DNA of 64,000 bases from Myxococcales bacterium (GTDB lineage: Bacteria > Myxococcota_C > UBA6777). The stretch is taken from the NCBI GenBank assembly GCA_020632975.1, contig JACKEL010000014.1, forward strand, positions 88,701-152,700, in the 5' to 3' direction. The notes beneath the pieces are model-generated. The model was not told the DNA's origin and ran no database searches. It worked only from the letters and a program-made list of their open reading frames with translations. Below are positions 34,975 through 43,239 of this stretch, in pieces. Both the position numbers and the translations under genes were made by a program. Each line of letters opens with the position of its first letter. Position 1 is the first letter of the stretch.

Positions 34975-35356
34975 GCGGTTTCCTTTCTTTGTGGGGTCGC
35001 AAAAGCGTTGAAAAAGATCGCCCAAAGATAGCGACCCTTGGAAAAGATGCCAACTCCAAGGCGTGGTGTTTTTCGCGGGACGCAGATGGAAAGCTGGGGA
35101 GGCAGGTATTTAAAAAGGGGTTTCTTGTTCTTTTTGGGGGAAGGACTGTGGGGCGCGTCGAAACGTGTTCTATTTTTTCGTCTATCTCGCGAAGGGGCAG
35201 GGGGTTTCTCTACAGACGTAAGAAAAACCACAACTTTGACAGTTCTTGTGCCGAATATCACAGTGGGCGCGCAAGAAGGCCGCGCAAAAAAATCATCTCT
35301 GTTTGGTGTGGGCGATGACCCACAAACAAACTTTAAAAGATAGCTAGGAGGTTCCC
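34975..35356. other. Gene-free region upstream of the Gly-rich repeat gene
   Basis: About 380 bases. TTGACA is present near 35237 but no good -10 follows at 17 bp. TAGGAGG at about 35344-35350 is the ribosome site of the Gly-rich gene. Small overlapping frames here lack ribosome sites. The region is A/G-rich with several GGGG runs. Confidence 0.5.
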
Positions 35357-36379
35357 ATGGGCGTTGGTGGTGCAGGTGGTAGCAGTGGTGCAGGTCGTGG
35401 TGGTGCAAGCAGCGCAGGTCGCAGCGGTGGCGTTGGTGGCGTTGGCAAAAGTAGCAGCGTCGGCAAAAGCAGTAGCGTTGGCAAAAGTGTAAGCAAAGGT
35501 CTTGGCAGCGCCGCAAGTTCCTTTGGCAAAGGCTTGAGCAACGCGATCGGCGGCATTGGCAAAGGCATCAGCAGCGCACTCGGTGGCATCTCTGGCTCTG
35601 CAAAGTCTGCGTCCAAAGGGATCGGTGGTTTGGGCGGACTGTTCGGCGGAATCGGCAAAGCGCTTGGTGGTTTGACCCAAGGCAAAGGCTTGGGCGGCGT
35701 TTTGGGCGGCATCGGTAAAGCTGTTAGCGGCTTGATGGGTGGCAAACTTGGCGATGTGTTGGGTGGTTTGACCCAAGGCAAAGGCTTGGGTGGTTTGCTC
35801 GGCGGTTTGATGGGCAAAAACCCCGCGCAAGGCTTGTTGGGTGGTTTGCTTGGCAACTCCCCCATCGGCAAAGCACTCGGTGGTTTGCTTGGTAACTCCC
35901 CCATTGGCGGTCTTTTGGGAGGTGCTTTGGGCGGTCCGCTTGGAGGTATGTTGGGCGGTTTGCTTGGCGGTCAACAAAGTCCCGCAGGTGGTGCGCTGGG
36001 TGGCTTGCTTGGCAACTCCCCCATCGGCAAAGCACTCGGCGGCTTGCTTGGCAACTCCCCCATCGGTCAAGCACTTGGTGGCTTGCTTGGTGGCGGTCAA
36101 CAAAGTCCTTCGGGCGGCGCGCTCGGCGGTTTGCTTGGCAACTCCCCCATCGGCAAAGCGATCGGTGGTTTGCTTGGCAACTCCCCCATCGGCGGTATGC
36201 TCGGTAAGTTCGGCGGTATCGCAGATGCTTTCCGCGGCTTGGCCAGCGCGTTCAATGGCGGCACCAGCCAACAACGAATGGGCGCAGTCTCCAACGCACT
36301 CCAAGCAGCTGCGCCTTTCGCACCTGGTTTGGGCCTCGCAGGATCGCTCTTGGGCAACTTTGGTCAATTGACCCAGTAA
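35357..36379 (+). CDS. Glycine-rich tandem-repeat protein
   Basis: A 340-residue protein built almost entirely from Gly, Leu, Ser, Ala and Lys. The first 50 residues are Gly/Ser-rich; the body contains repeats of GGLLGNSPIGKAL and GGLTQGKGLGG, and a less repetitive tail of about 50 residues (FRGLASAFNGGTSQQ...) that could be a helical terminal domain. No signal peptide and no Cys. A strong TAGGAGG lies directly upstream and a strong terminator follows, so it is a separate, probably highly expressed unit. The regular Gly/Leu repeats with Ser/Thr suggest a fibre, coat or amyloid-like structural protein. Function not known; related Gly-rich proteins cannot be identified by eye. Confidence 0.65.
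   Translation: MGVGGAGGSSGAGRGGASSAGRSGGVGGVGKSSSVGKSSSVGKSVSKGLGSAASSFGKGLSNAIGGIGKGISSALGGISGSAKSASKGIGGLGGLFGGIGKALGGLTQGKGLGGVLGGIGKAVSGLMGGKLGDVLGGLTQGKGLGGLLGGLMGKNPAQGLLGGLLGNSPIGKALGGLLGNSPIGGLLGGALGGPLGGMLGGLLGGQQSPAGGALGGLLGNSPIGKALGGLLGNSPIGQALGGLLGGGQQSPSGGALGGLLGNSPIGKAIGGLLGNSPIGGMLGKFGGIADAFRGLASAFNGGTSQQRMGAVSNALQAAAPFAPGLGLAGSLLGNFGQLTQ
35640..36215 (+). repeat. Degenerate DNA repeats encoding the Gly-Leu units
   Basis: The block GGCAACTCCCCCATCGGC recurs at about 35849, 36010, 36052, 36137 and 36178, with a variant at 35888. Units are 39 to 42 bp and keep the frame. This also explains long open frames on the opposite strand. Confidence 0.85.
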
Positions 36380-36417
36380 CCCTTTCCTGCTACCACACAC
36401 TTTGTAATTGATTGGTT

Positions 36418-36457
36418 GCCAAGATGTCCGACGAACGGGTGTCTTGGCTTTTTCTTT
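36418..36457 (+). terminator. Strong Rho-independent terminator after the Gly-rich gene
   Basis: GCCAAGA pairs with TCTTGGC across about 17 bases that contain a further short CG stem, and TTTTTCTTT follows immediately. It lies about 40 bp downstream of the stop codon. Confidence 0.85.
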
Positions 36458-36488
36458 GAACCCCTCTCTTTTCAACTTGAGGTTCTTT

Positions 36489-37670
36489 ATGACAAGACAC
36501 GGGAAAAAGGGGACCCCTGAAGAAGTTAGCAAAGCCCCCGCTCCTTCGGAATCTGCGGCAGCTCCTGCAAAGCTTCCTACCTTTCGCGGTGAGGTTGCGA
36601 ATCTTCGGCGAAATGCGCTCGAAGCCAACGCGGTTCTTTCCGAACATCGGCTTGATCCGTCGATGTTCCCCGAAGTCAAGATCCCCGATCTCTCAGGGAT
36701 CGTCATCGAGGTGCCTGAGCCTCCTCCCATCGAGGAAGAGGAAGTTCAAGAAGCCTTTGAACGCTTGGCCTTTGAAGCTGCGATTCGTCATCCCAAAGGT
36801 CCTGGAAAAGCCGTTGAGATGGGAGATGAGGTGATCGTCGATCTCGTGGGGTACATGGGCGGTTATCTCTTGCCCATGACCGCACACGAAGGAATGCGTT
36901 TGATCTTGGAACCCAACGTCTTTATGCCAACCTTTGGCGAGCAGTTGTTGGGGACCCCCGTGGGCCAAGCCAAGATCGTCGAAGTCGCTTTGCCTGATGA
37001 CTTTGCGATCGAAGAAGCCCGTGGTATGGGCGCTGTCTTTGCAGTTGAAGTTCGAGAGGCATCAAAGGTGATCCCTCCCGATCCTGCGGATGCTACGTTG
37101 TTTCAGCGGATGGGACTTGGGGAAACCTTAGAAAAGTCTTTGGAAAGTGTGTTGGTTTTGTTGTTGGACCAACGTGCGCGCAAGATGGCCCAAGATGGTA
37201 TGCGGATCTTGATGGAGACATTGTTGACCCGCACGTCGTTTGATCTGCCTCCAGAACTGATCGAAGCAGAAGTGCAAAACTGGTGGCGCAGGACAGAAGG
37301 GCGATTCTTGGCAGACAAAGGCTTGTCACAAGAAGATCTCGAAACCTCGTTGGGTGGGTGGATGGCAGACGATAGCTTGCGCTTGGACGCGATCTTTCGT
37401 TTGAAAAGCGCGCTGTTGCTTTTTGCGATCGCCAAACAAGAACGCCTTGTCGAAGATCGCAAAGAACTCAAAGGGTTCATTGGTGAAGCTGCCCAGACCT
37501 TGGGGATCTCTTTGGATGCACGCGAAAAAAGCCTTGCGCGGGACTTCAAAGAACGCGAGGTCTTGATCGATCAATTTGTGTATGCCAAGGCCCTAGCCTA
37601 CATCAACGATCATGTGACCATCCATTATGAAGGTACACCCGCCCCCGAAGCCCCCCCAGCATCCGCTTAA
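36489..37670 (+). CDS. Trigger-factor-like protein (PPIase/SurA-type helical chaperone) lacking an evident ribosome-binding domain
   Basis: A 393-residue protein. The middle section (about 105-190: VEMGDEVIVDLVGYMGG, then PTFGEQLLGTPVGQ) matches the FKBP-type domain of trigger factor. The C-terminal 190 residues are helical with TF-type features such as DLPPELIEAEVQNWWRRTEGRF and RLKSALLLFAIAKQE. The N-terminal ribosome-docking loop (GFRxGxxP) of true trigger factor is not present; the first 65 residues are charged and Pro/Ala-rich. It starts at ATG 36489, 30 bp after the terminator. It may be a dedicated cytoplasmic chaperone for neighbouring proteins such as the repeat protein, but that is inference. 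Confidence 0.66.
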   Translation: MTRHGKKGTPEEVSKAPAPSESAAAPAKLPTFRGEVANLRRNALEANAVLSEHRLDPSMFPEVKIPDLSGIVIEVPEPPPIEEEEVQEAFERLAFEAAIRHPKGPGKAVEMGDEVIVDLVGYMGGYLLPMTAHEGMRLILEPNVFMPTFGEQLLGTPVGQAKIVEVALPDDFAIEEARGMGAVFAVEVREASKVIPPDPADATLFQRMGLGETLEKSLESVLVLLLDQRARKMAQDGMRILMETLLTRTSFDLPPELIEAEVQNWWRRTEGRFLADKGLSQEDLETSLGGWMADDSLRLDAIFRLKSALLLFAIAKQERLVEDRKELKGFIGEAAQTLGISLDAREKSLARDFKEREVLIDQFVYAKALAYINDHVTIHYEGTPAPEAPPASA

Positions 37671-37841
37671 TCATTCTTTCGACTTTTGTTCTTGTCCCAA
37701 GCTCGTATAGTATGGCCTCTTTCTTTTTTGTAAGGTGCGACACCATCTTGCAGGAAGAAACGGAAGACCGTAGGATCGCGCAGCCCTTTGTAAAAAGGTA
37801 AGCGAGCATTGGTATGGCCATCGAGGAGGAGCAAAGCCAAG

Positions 37842-40415
37842 ATGTTGGCGGAGGAATACGCAGGCCGCGTACTCAAAGATATCTATCGCATCGACCGAAT
37901 GTTAGGGGAAGGTGGACCTTCCATTGTGTTTCGGGGGTGGGATCTTTTGATGGAGATCCCTATCGCGATCAAGCGCTTAAAGAAAGAAGCCACTGGACGC
38001 TTGATCGATCCACAACGATTTTTGCGCGAGGCACGAACCCAAGCGCGACTGGTCCACCAAAATATCGTAAGCATTCGTGCGATTATCGAGGACCAAGATG
38101 AGTTCTTCATCATCATGGAGTACATCGAAGGTCGCGACCTACAGAGCTTGATCCAACGCTCGCAAAGTTTCCCGCGCTTCAGCTTTCCTGACACGTTGCG
38201 GATCTTTGAACAAGTCCTCTCTGCGCTCGGATATGCCCATCGCGAGGGCGTGATCCACCGCGATATCAAACCCGCAAATATCCTGATCGCTGAACAGCTC
38301 AATGTAAAACTCGCGGACTTTGGTCTCGCGCGCGCCATGCAAGACAAACGACTCACAGAAGCGGGCGTGGTCTTAGGAACCCCCGCTTACATGGCACCCG
38401 AACAAGTCCGAAGCCACAAGGTCGATCATCGCGCTGATATCTACGCAGTGGGTGCTTCTCTGTATGAAACCCTCTCTGGGACAACACCTTTTGCAAACCC
38501 CAAAAGGCCGATGCCACCGTTCGAGATGATGCGCAAGCAACTCTACGACGATCCTCCTTCTTTGCGAGAAAAAGGACTTGCGATCGGCGATGCGTTGGAT
38601 GCCGTCTTGCGCAAGAGCATCGCCAAAGATCCTGAGAATCGTTACGGATCTTGCGATGAGTTGCGCGAGGCGTTGCTCCAAACCATGAAAGAAGACCCCT
38701 TGTGGTCTCCCCAATCCGCCGCAGCTGATGAGTCCGTATCTTCGGGGACTTTGGTGTACCTCTCGACGCCACCCGAAGCCAACGCAGCACAACCCGCAAA
38801 AAAGCGTCCGCTCGTGGTGAAAGTCGCGATGGAAGGCGGCGTCAAAGCTGCGGATGATCCTCTTCATAGCGCGGAAACAGCATCTCCCATCGAAGGCATC
38901 CCCGCGCATATCTCCCAAGACAAAGCTGTGTCCCAAGCGCGCGCCTTGGCTTCGCAAGAACAGGTTGCTTCTCGCGCTGCATCCGATAGTTCCGCATCTG
39001 CACTTTCGTCGAGCCAAGACGCAAAACAAGAAGGCTCCTCCGCGGAACGAACATCCCAAGCCAAAAGCAAAGCGTCGGATGCTTCTTCACAAGGGAGCGC
39101 GGAAAGCGGCGGACGCAGTGCGGACAACAAGGCGCTCGAAGATGACCAAAAAGAAAAGCCTGCGAAGGGTACGGAGCCCCTTGGTAAAGCCGCCGCGATC
39201 ATCCAACCCGAAGAAAAAAGCGCTTCGCGTCCAGCCCTTTTACCCACGGGACTTGCTGTGGCAGCAGGCGCTCAAACACCCATCCCTGCGGGACAAGCAG
39301 AGATAGATGAGCCTCCTGCTGAGGCCACGGTTTTTGATCTGCCAAGCAGTCCACCTGTCTCCCATCCTGCCGAGATGATCGCGATTCCCCCTGAGCCCAC
39401 AGAACCACAAGTGGGCGCATCTTCTGAAGGCTCGATGCCTTCGGGCAGTTCGGCATCTTCTCCTCTCCCGCAAAAGCTGTCTGTGCCCACAGATGAGCGA
39501 CCTTCCCATCTTGGGCGACGCTCTCGTCGTCGTCGCTCCAATGTGCCTTGGGGGATGATCCTTTTGGCGCTTTGTTTGATTGGTGCGGGTGGTGCGGCGC
39601 TTGGATGGACGCGGATCAAGTCTGCGTGGGTTCGCCTTTCCTCCAAGGTGCAACAAACCATCGAGATCAAAAAAGATGGAAGCCCGTCGAACAAAAAGAC
39701 CGAATACCCACAAAAGATGGGCGATGTGATCATGGTCAAGATCGAAAAAGGACCTTTCTGGCGGGGCTTTGGATCTCGAAACGATGTGTTTTCTTACGCA
39801 CCCCGCGAACGTATCCATCTCCAAGATTTTTGGATCGACCGTACTGAGGTCTCGATTGCACAGTATCTTCGTTGTATGAAGGATGGTGGTTGTCGCCGCA
39901 TCTCTCGGTTGCTCAAAGAAGATGCGTCTTTGCCTGTCACCAAGGTCTCTTGGGAAGATGCGCGGCGTTTCTGTGCTTGGGCTGGAAAACGCTTGCCTAC
40001 AGAGGCTGAGTGGGAAAAAGCTGCACGTGGGATCGATGGTCGCAGCTTTCCATGGGGTGACAGCACTTTAGACTGCCAGCGCCTCAATTATCGACGCTGT
40101 CGACTCGACCTTCAGCCTGTCTCCCGCTCGCAACAGAGAGAAGGGCAAAGTCCTTACAAGGTCTACGATATGGCAGGGAATGTCCGTGAGTGGGTGGCTG
40201 ACTGTTATGAGAAAGATGCTTATCGCTACCTGCCCTTGCGCGATCCTTTTAAGAATCACCCAAAGTGCCGTGAACGTGTTGTTCGTGGTGGGTCTTGGCT
40301 CTCTCCTTCACGTGAGGAGTGGAAGCTGCGCACTTACACACGAGACAACGAACCCATCTGGAAACGCGCGCGTGACCTCGGTTTTCGCTGTGCTTGGTCT
40401 CCTTCCGCAAAGTAA
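37842..40415 (+). CDS. Ser/Thr protein kinase fused to an FGE-sulfatase (SUMF1-type) ectodomain
   Basis: An 857-residue fusion. The N-terminal kinase (about 15-280) has LGEGGPSIV, the IAIKRLKKE lysine, HRDIKPAN, DFGLAR and AYMAPEQ. A 290-residue disordered Ala/Ser/Glu/Lys linker follows, then one membrane helix (MILLALCLIGAGGAALGW, near 571-588). The C-terminal 230 residues form an FGE/SUMF1-like C-type-lectin domain with RLPTEAEWEKAAR, AGNVREWV, VVRGGSW and FRCAW. Kinase-FGE fusions occur in Myxococcota and chlamydiae. True FGE needs two Cys in a specific C-terminal pocket; those seen here do not clearly match, so ligand sensing is more likely than formylglycine formation. ATG at 37842 has GGAGGA upstream. 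Confidence 0.9.
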   Translation: MLAEEYAGRVLKDIYRIDRMLGEGGPSIVFRGWDLLMEIPIAIKRLKKEATGRLIDPQRFLREARTQARLVHQNIVSIRAIIEDQDEFFIIMEYIEGRDLQSLIQRSQSFPRFSFPDTLRIFEQVLSALGYAHREGVIHRDIKPANILIAEQLNVKLADFGLARAMQDKRLTEAGVVLGTPAYMAPEQVRSHKVDHRADIYAVGASLYETLSGTTPFANPKRPMPPFEMMRKQLYDDPPSLREKGLAIGDALDAVLRKSIAKDPENRYGSCDELREALLQTMKEDPLWSPQSAAADESVSSGTLVYLSTPPEANAAQPAKKRPLVVKVAMEGGVKAADDPLHSAETASPIEGIPAHISQDKAVSQARALASQEQVASRAASDSSASALSSSQDAKQEGSSAERTSQAKSKASDASSQGSAESGGRSADNKALEDDQKEKPAKGTEPLGKAAAIIQPEEKSASRPALLPTGLAVAAGAQTPIPAGQAEIDEPPAEATVFDLPSSPPVSHPAEMIAIPPEPTEPQVGASSEGSMPSGSSASSPLPQKLSVPTDERPSHLGRRSRRRRSNVPWGMILLALCLIGAGGAALGWTRIKSAWVRLSSKVQQTIEIKKDGSPSNKKTEYPQKMGDVIMVKIEKGPFWRGFGSRNDVFSYAPRERIHLQDFWIDRTEVSIAQYLRCMKDGGCRRISRLLKEDASLPVTKVSWEDARRFCAWAGKRLPTEAEWEKAARGIDGRSFPWGDSTLDCQRLNYRRCRLDLQPVSRSQQREGQSPYKVYDMAGNVREWVADCYEKDAYRYLPLRDPFKNHPKCRERVVRGGSWLSPSREEWKLRTYTRDNEPIWKRARDLGFRCAWSPSAK

Positions 40416-40509
40416 CACGTCTTTCGGTTTGTACGTTTTTTTCTCGTAAACTTGTAGGAGAGAGTGGATGACTTCCACCAAGAGCCATCTTTATGATTGA
40501 TATGATGAG

Positions 40510-41208
40510 TTGAAAAATTGGTCGAAAAGCTCGGGGAGTCCAGCGATTCCGCAACAAGTCGCAGATTATTACGCGTTGGAGATGAAACGAGTCCCTTTTG
40601 GAAAAGGCACGCGGGTGCTTGAACTGGGATTTGGTGAGGGGACTTTTTTGGACTGGGCAGCGCAACAAGGGGCCGAAGTTGCGGGGGTTGAGATGATCCC
40701 TGCGCTATGCGAACGCGTCGCGGCACGACACGAAGCCATCTTTTGCGGTGCGTTGCCGACCCTGTTGGAAGAGGGAAAGCTCACCGGTCCTTTCGATGTG
40801 ATCGTGGCTTTCGATGTCTTTGAGCACCTGACTTACGACGAGCTTGTGCTTTATTTTAAGACTTTTTCTTCCTTGCTCTCAGAGAGTGGGAAGGTCCTTG
40901 CGCGTTTTCCCAATGGTCAAAGCCCATTTGGTCGCGTCCATCAGCATGGGGATATCACACACCAACACTCTTTGACTCCCTTTAGCATCAAGCAGCTTGG
41001 CCTGATGTCTGGCTTGGTGTTGGAGCAAGCGTACAATGCCGCACGTACCGTCGAAGGCTCTCTTGTCAAAAAGCTTCGGTGGAAGACGATTTATGGCCTT
41101 CGAGATGTGGTGGAGCGCATGGTGGGGTATCTGTATTTTTCCGCGCATCTACCGCTTGATCCCAACCTGACGATCGTGATGGCAAAAGATCCAAGCCACA
41201 CATCTTAA
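40510..41208 (+). CDS. Class I SAM-dependent methyltransferase (start uncertain; in-frame TGA upstream)
   Basis: A 232-residue methyltransferase core: the SAM-binding ELGFGEG at about residues 37-43, acidic tip GVEM, and AFDVFEHL as motif II. The frame has no ribosome site at the TTG at 40510. By contrast an in-frame ATG at 40468 has AGGAG seven bases upstream and encodes MTSTKSHLYD followed by TGA at 40498-40500, then continues YDELKNWS. This suggests either a nonsense change or sequencing error in a gene that began at 40468, or weak reinitiation. TATGAT occurs on both sides of the TGA, as if a 9-bp insertion created it. It lies 90 bp after the kinase-FGE gene. Substrate unknown. Confidence 0.72.
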   Translation: MKNWSKSSGSPAIPQQVADYYALEMKRVPFGKGTRVLELGFGEGTFLDWAAQQGAEVAGVEMIPALCERVAARHEAIFCGALPTLLEEGKLTGPFDVIVAFDVFEHLTYDELVLYFKTFSSLLSESGKVLARFPNGQSPFGRVHQHGDITHQHSLTPFSIKQLGLMSGLVLEQAYNAARTVEGSLVKKLRWKTIYGLRDVVERMVGYLYFSAHLPLDPNLTIVMAKDPSHTS

Positions 41209-41421
41209 TCGCGTGGAACGATAGAACGAGAAACAAGATCATCTTCTAAAATCACGATGAATAGGGATGTTTAAGTTTGCTCAATGGTTCCCATTTTTAA
41301 CGCACCACGCTATCAAGAGCTTCCCTCGTCGGAACCTTCCCTGATATCCGAGCGAAACGCCTCGCACGATCCGTTGGATGGGACATCTTCTTTGTATGGA
41401 AAAGGCGGAGCTATGGGGCTG

Positions 41422-41500
41422 CTTTGTTTAGAGAGATGTCTTTGTTTAGAGAGATGGCTTGGGTGGGTGCTTTAAGGGGGTGATTTGCTTAGAGCGATGG
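41422..41500 (+). repeat. Short direct repeats between convergent genes
   Basis: CTTTGTTTAGAGAGATG occurs at 41422 and 41440 (18-bp period) and a degenerate copy TTTGCTTAGAGCGATGG at 41484. They lie in the 298-bp gap between the methyltransferase gene and the convergent sugar-phosphate transferase gene; nothing else is seen there. Confidence 0.75.
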
Positions 41501-41505
41501 TCTTT

Positions 41506-43005
41506 TTAGCTGTGCAGGGTAGGGGATGAAGAGGTGGGGATGGTCTTGAGATCGCTGGGGGTGGGATTGTCGATTTGAGAAGCGGTGATCTTTTGTAATC
41601 GTTGACCGAAAAGCACGATGATCTCGCGCCATGCAAGGCGAAGATCGCAGCTTGTGGGGTCGGTATTTTGGGTGGGGATCTCCCAATAAAAGGTATCGCC
41701 GCTGAGCAGTACATAGGTCTCGTTGTAGGGAGGGCGCTCACCTTCGGAGGGACGGGGGTTTTTGTAGAAGTAGAGAGGGTTCTTTTTCGCGTCCGAAAAA
41801 CTCATTTGAAAAGGGCGAAGCGCATGACAAACCCAGTTGAGTTCTTGGAGGACTTCTTCTTGTGTTTTCAGGGGGGCGAGGACTTCTGGTAGATACGCAA
41901 GGACCGAGAACAGGAACTTTACTTCGCGGCGTGTTTCGAGGACACCACGCAAGCGATCCACACGGAAATAGCCCAAGACGAAGACAAAGAAGAAAAGCAC
42001 GACGGTCGCAACGAGTAGCAACAACCAAAAGATCGAGGGATTTTGGAGGAAGTACTGTGTCCCAATGGAGACAAATGTCATCAACATCGAGAAGAGACCG
42101 ACAACAACGAGTACTCTTCTTGGGTTGCGGAAACGGCGCATCAAACGGTGGTGGATGTGCCCAAGGTCTGAGGACATGATGGGCTTGCCACGGATGAAAC
42201 GCCGAACCACGGAGAGGAAGACATCAAGAAGCGAGAAGGCGAGCAGCAAAAGCGGAGCGAAGATCATCAACGCAGCTTCGCGTTTTTGCATGTTGCCACC
42301 AGCCACAACGACCGCGAGCAGGAAGCCCAAGAGCATGCTTCCTGTGTCGCCGAGGAAGATCTTGGCGGGTGGGAAGTTGTGGAAGAGAAAGCCAAGCAAG
42401 CTGCCAGCGATCATAAAAGAGAAGAAAGCGATGAATGTGTTTCCAAGCGAAAGCGCGATAATGCCGTTGCCAAGGGAGGCAAAGAAGCAGACCGTGGAAG
42501 CGAGGCCATCCATGCCATCGATCAAGTTGACAGCGTTTGTGATGGCGACGACCCAGAAAACGAAGGCCAGTCCGCCAAAAGCGTCAAGTTGGATCGTGAA
42601 GAGGTAAGGGAAATTGATTGCGGGGATACCAAAGCCAAAAGCCATGCAGACGAGTGCTGCGGTGAATTGTCCGAGGAGTTTGGTACGGGCTCGCAAGACC
42701 ACGATGTCGTCGATGATACCGACGATAAGGATGGTGGTTGCGCCCAAAAGGGCTCCCAAGATCTTCCATTTGGATTGCCAGAGTTCTTGGACGACAGGAC
42801 CTTTTGAAGCAAAAAGTGCGACTGCGCTGATGGCCACCAACGCGACGTAAATTGCGAGTCCTCCAAGCAAAGGAGTGGGATCACGGTGGATCGAGCGTCC
42901 ACCCGGATGAGAGATCGCCCCCACACGAATCGCGATCTTTTGCACAACGAAAACCAAAAGGAGTGTTAGAAAAAGTCCCACGATTGAGGTGACTACATAG
43001 ATCAT
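41506..43005 (-). CDS. Polyprenyl-phosphate sugar-1-phosphate transferase (WecA/MraY-type)
   Basis: A 499-residue membrane enzyme with about eleven helices in its first 350 residues. Signature segments are VGIIDDIVVLRARTK (DDxxxL), NAVNLIDGMDGLA (DxxD metal site), FLGDTGSM and HIHHRLMRR on the cytoplasmic loop, all typical of WecA-type UDP-HexNAc:undecaprenyl-phosphate transferases that begin O-antigen or other glycans. A soluble C-terminal extension of about 150 residues is not part of the usual family. I start at ATG 43005 because AAGGTGG precedes it at eight bases; GTG codons at 43017 and 43014 are less favourable. It follows the BatA-like gene by about 230 bp. Confidence 0.86.
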   Translation of the reverse strand: MIYVVTSIVGLFLTLLLVFVVQKIAIRVGAISHPGGRSIHRDPTPLLGGLAIYVALVAISAVALFASKGPVVQELWQSKWKILGALLGATTILIVGIIDDIVVLRARTKLLGQFTAALVCMAFGFGIPAINFPYLFTIQLDAFGGLAFVFWVVAITNAVNLIDGMDGLASTVCFFASLGNGIIALSLGNTFIAFFSFMIAGSLLGFLFHNFPPAKIFLGDTGSMLLGFLLAVVVAGGNMQKREAALMIFAPLLLLAFSLLDVFLSVVRRFIRGKPIMSSDLGHIHHRLMRRFRNPRRVLVVVGLFSMLMTFVSIGTQYFLQNPSIFWLLLLVATVVLFFFVFVLGYFRVDRLRGVLETRREVKFLFSVLAYLPEVLAPLKTQEEVLQELNWVCHALRPFQMSFSDAKKNPLYFYKNPRPSEGERPPYNETYVLLSGDTFYWEIPTQNTDPTSCDLRLAWREIIVLFGQRLQKITASQIDNPTPSDLKTIPTSSSPTLHS

Positions 43006-43239
43006 AAATTCCACCACCTTATTTTTGGGCGACCAGATGGGGGTGTTAATTCTTGCTTAGATGAAACTTGTCCTTGTGGAGGACGTTTGGTCCACTCAAG
43101 GTCCCAGTCCACGCCATTCTTCTACCGAGCTATACTGAAACACGACAGAAAACATTACAGTTACAGTTTTTGCTGTGCGGGCAAGGCGTTCTGGTGGGGA
43201 CCTTGCGGCAAGTGAGATCCGTCGTCAAGGGAGAGGGGG

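Noticed and set aside
35640..36215. CRISPR-like repeats
   Set aside because: The repeats are coding, in frame and without unique spacers.
35333..36730. 465-codon open frame on the minus strand over the Gly-rich gene
   Set aside because: A consequence of the DNA repeats; Ala/Thr-rich translation without a start context, and it crosses the terminator.
40498..40540. Selenocysteine recoding at the methyltransferase TGA
   Set aside because: I cannot draw a convincing bacterial SECIS hairpin immediately downstream, and no selenoprotein machinery is visible in the window.
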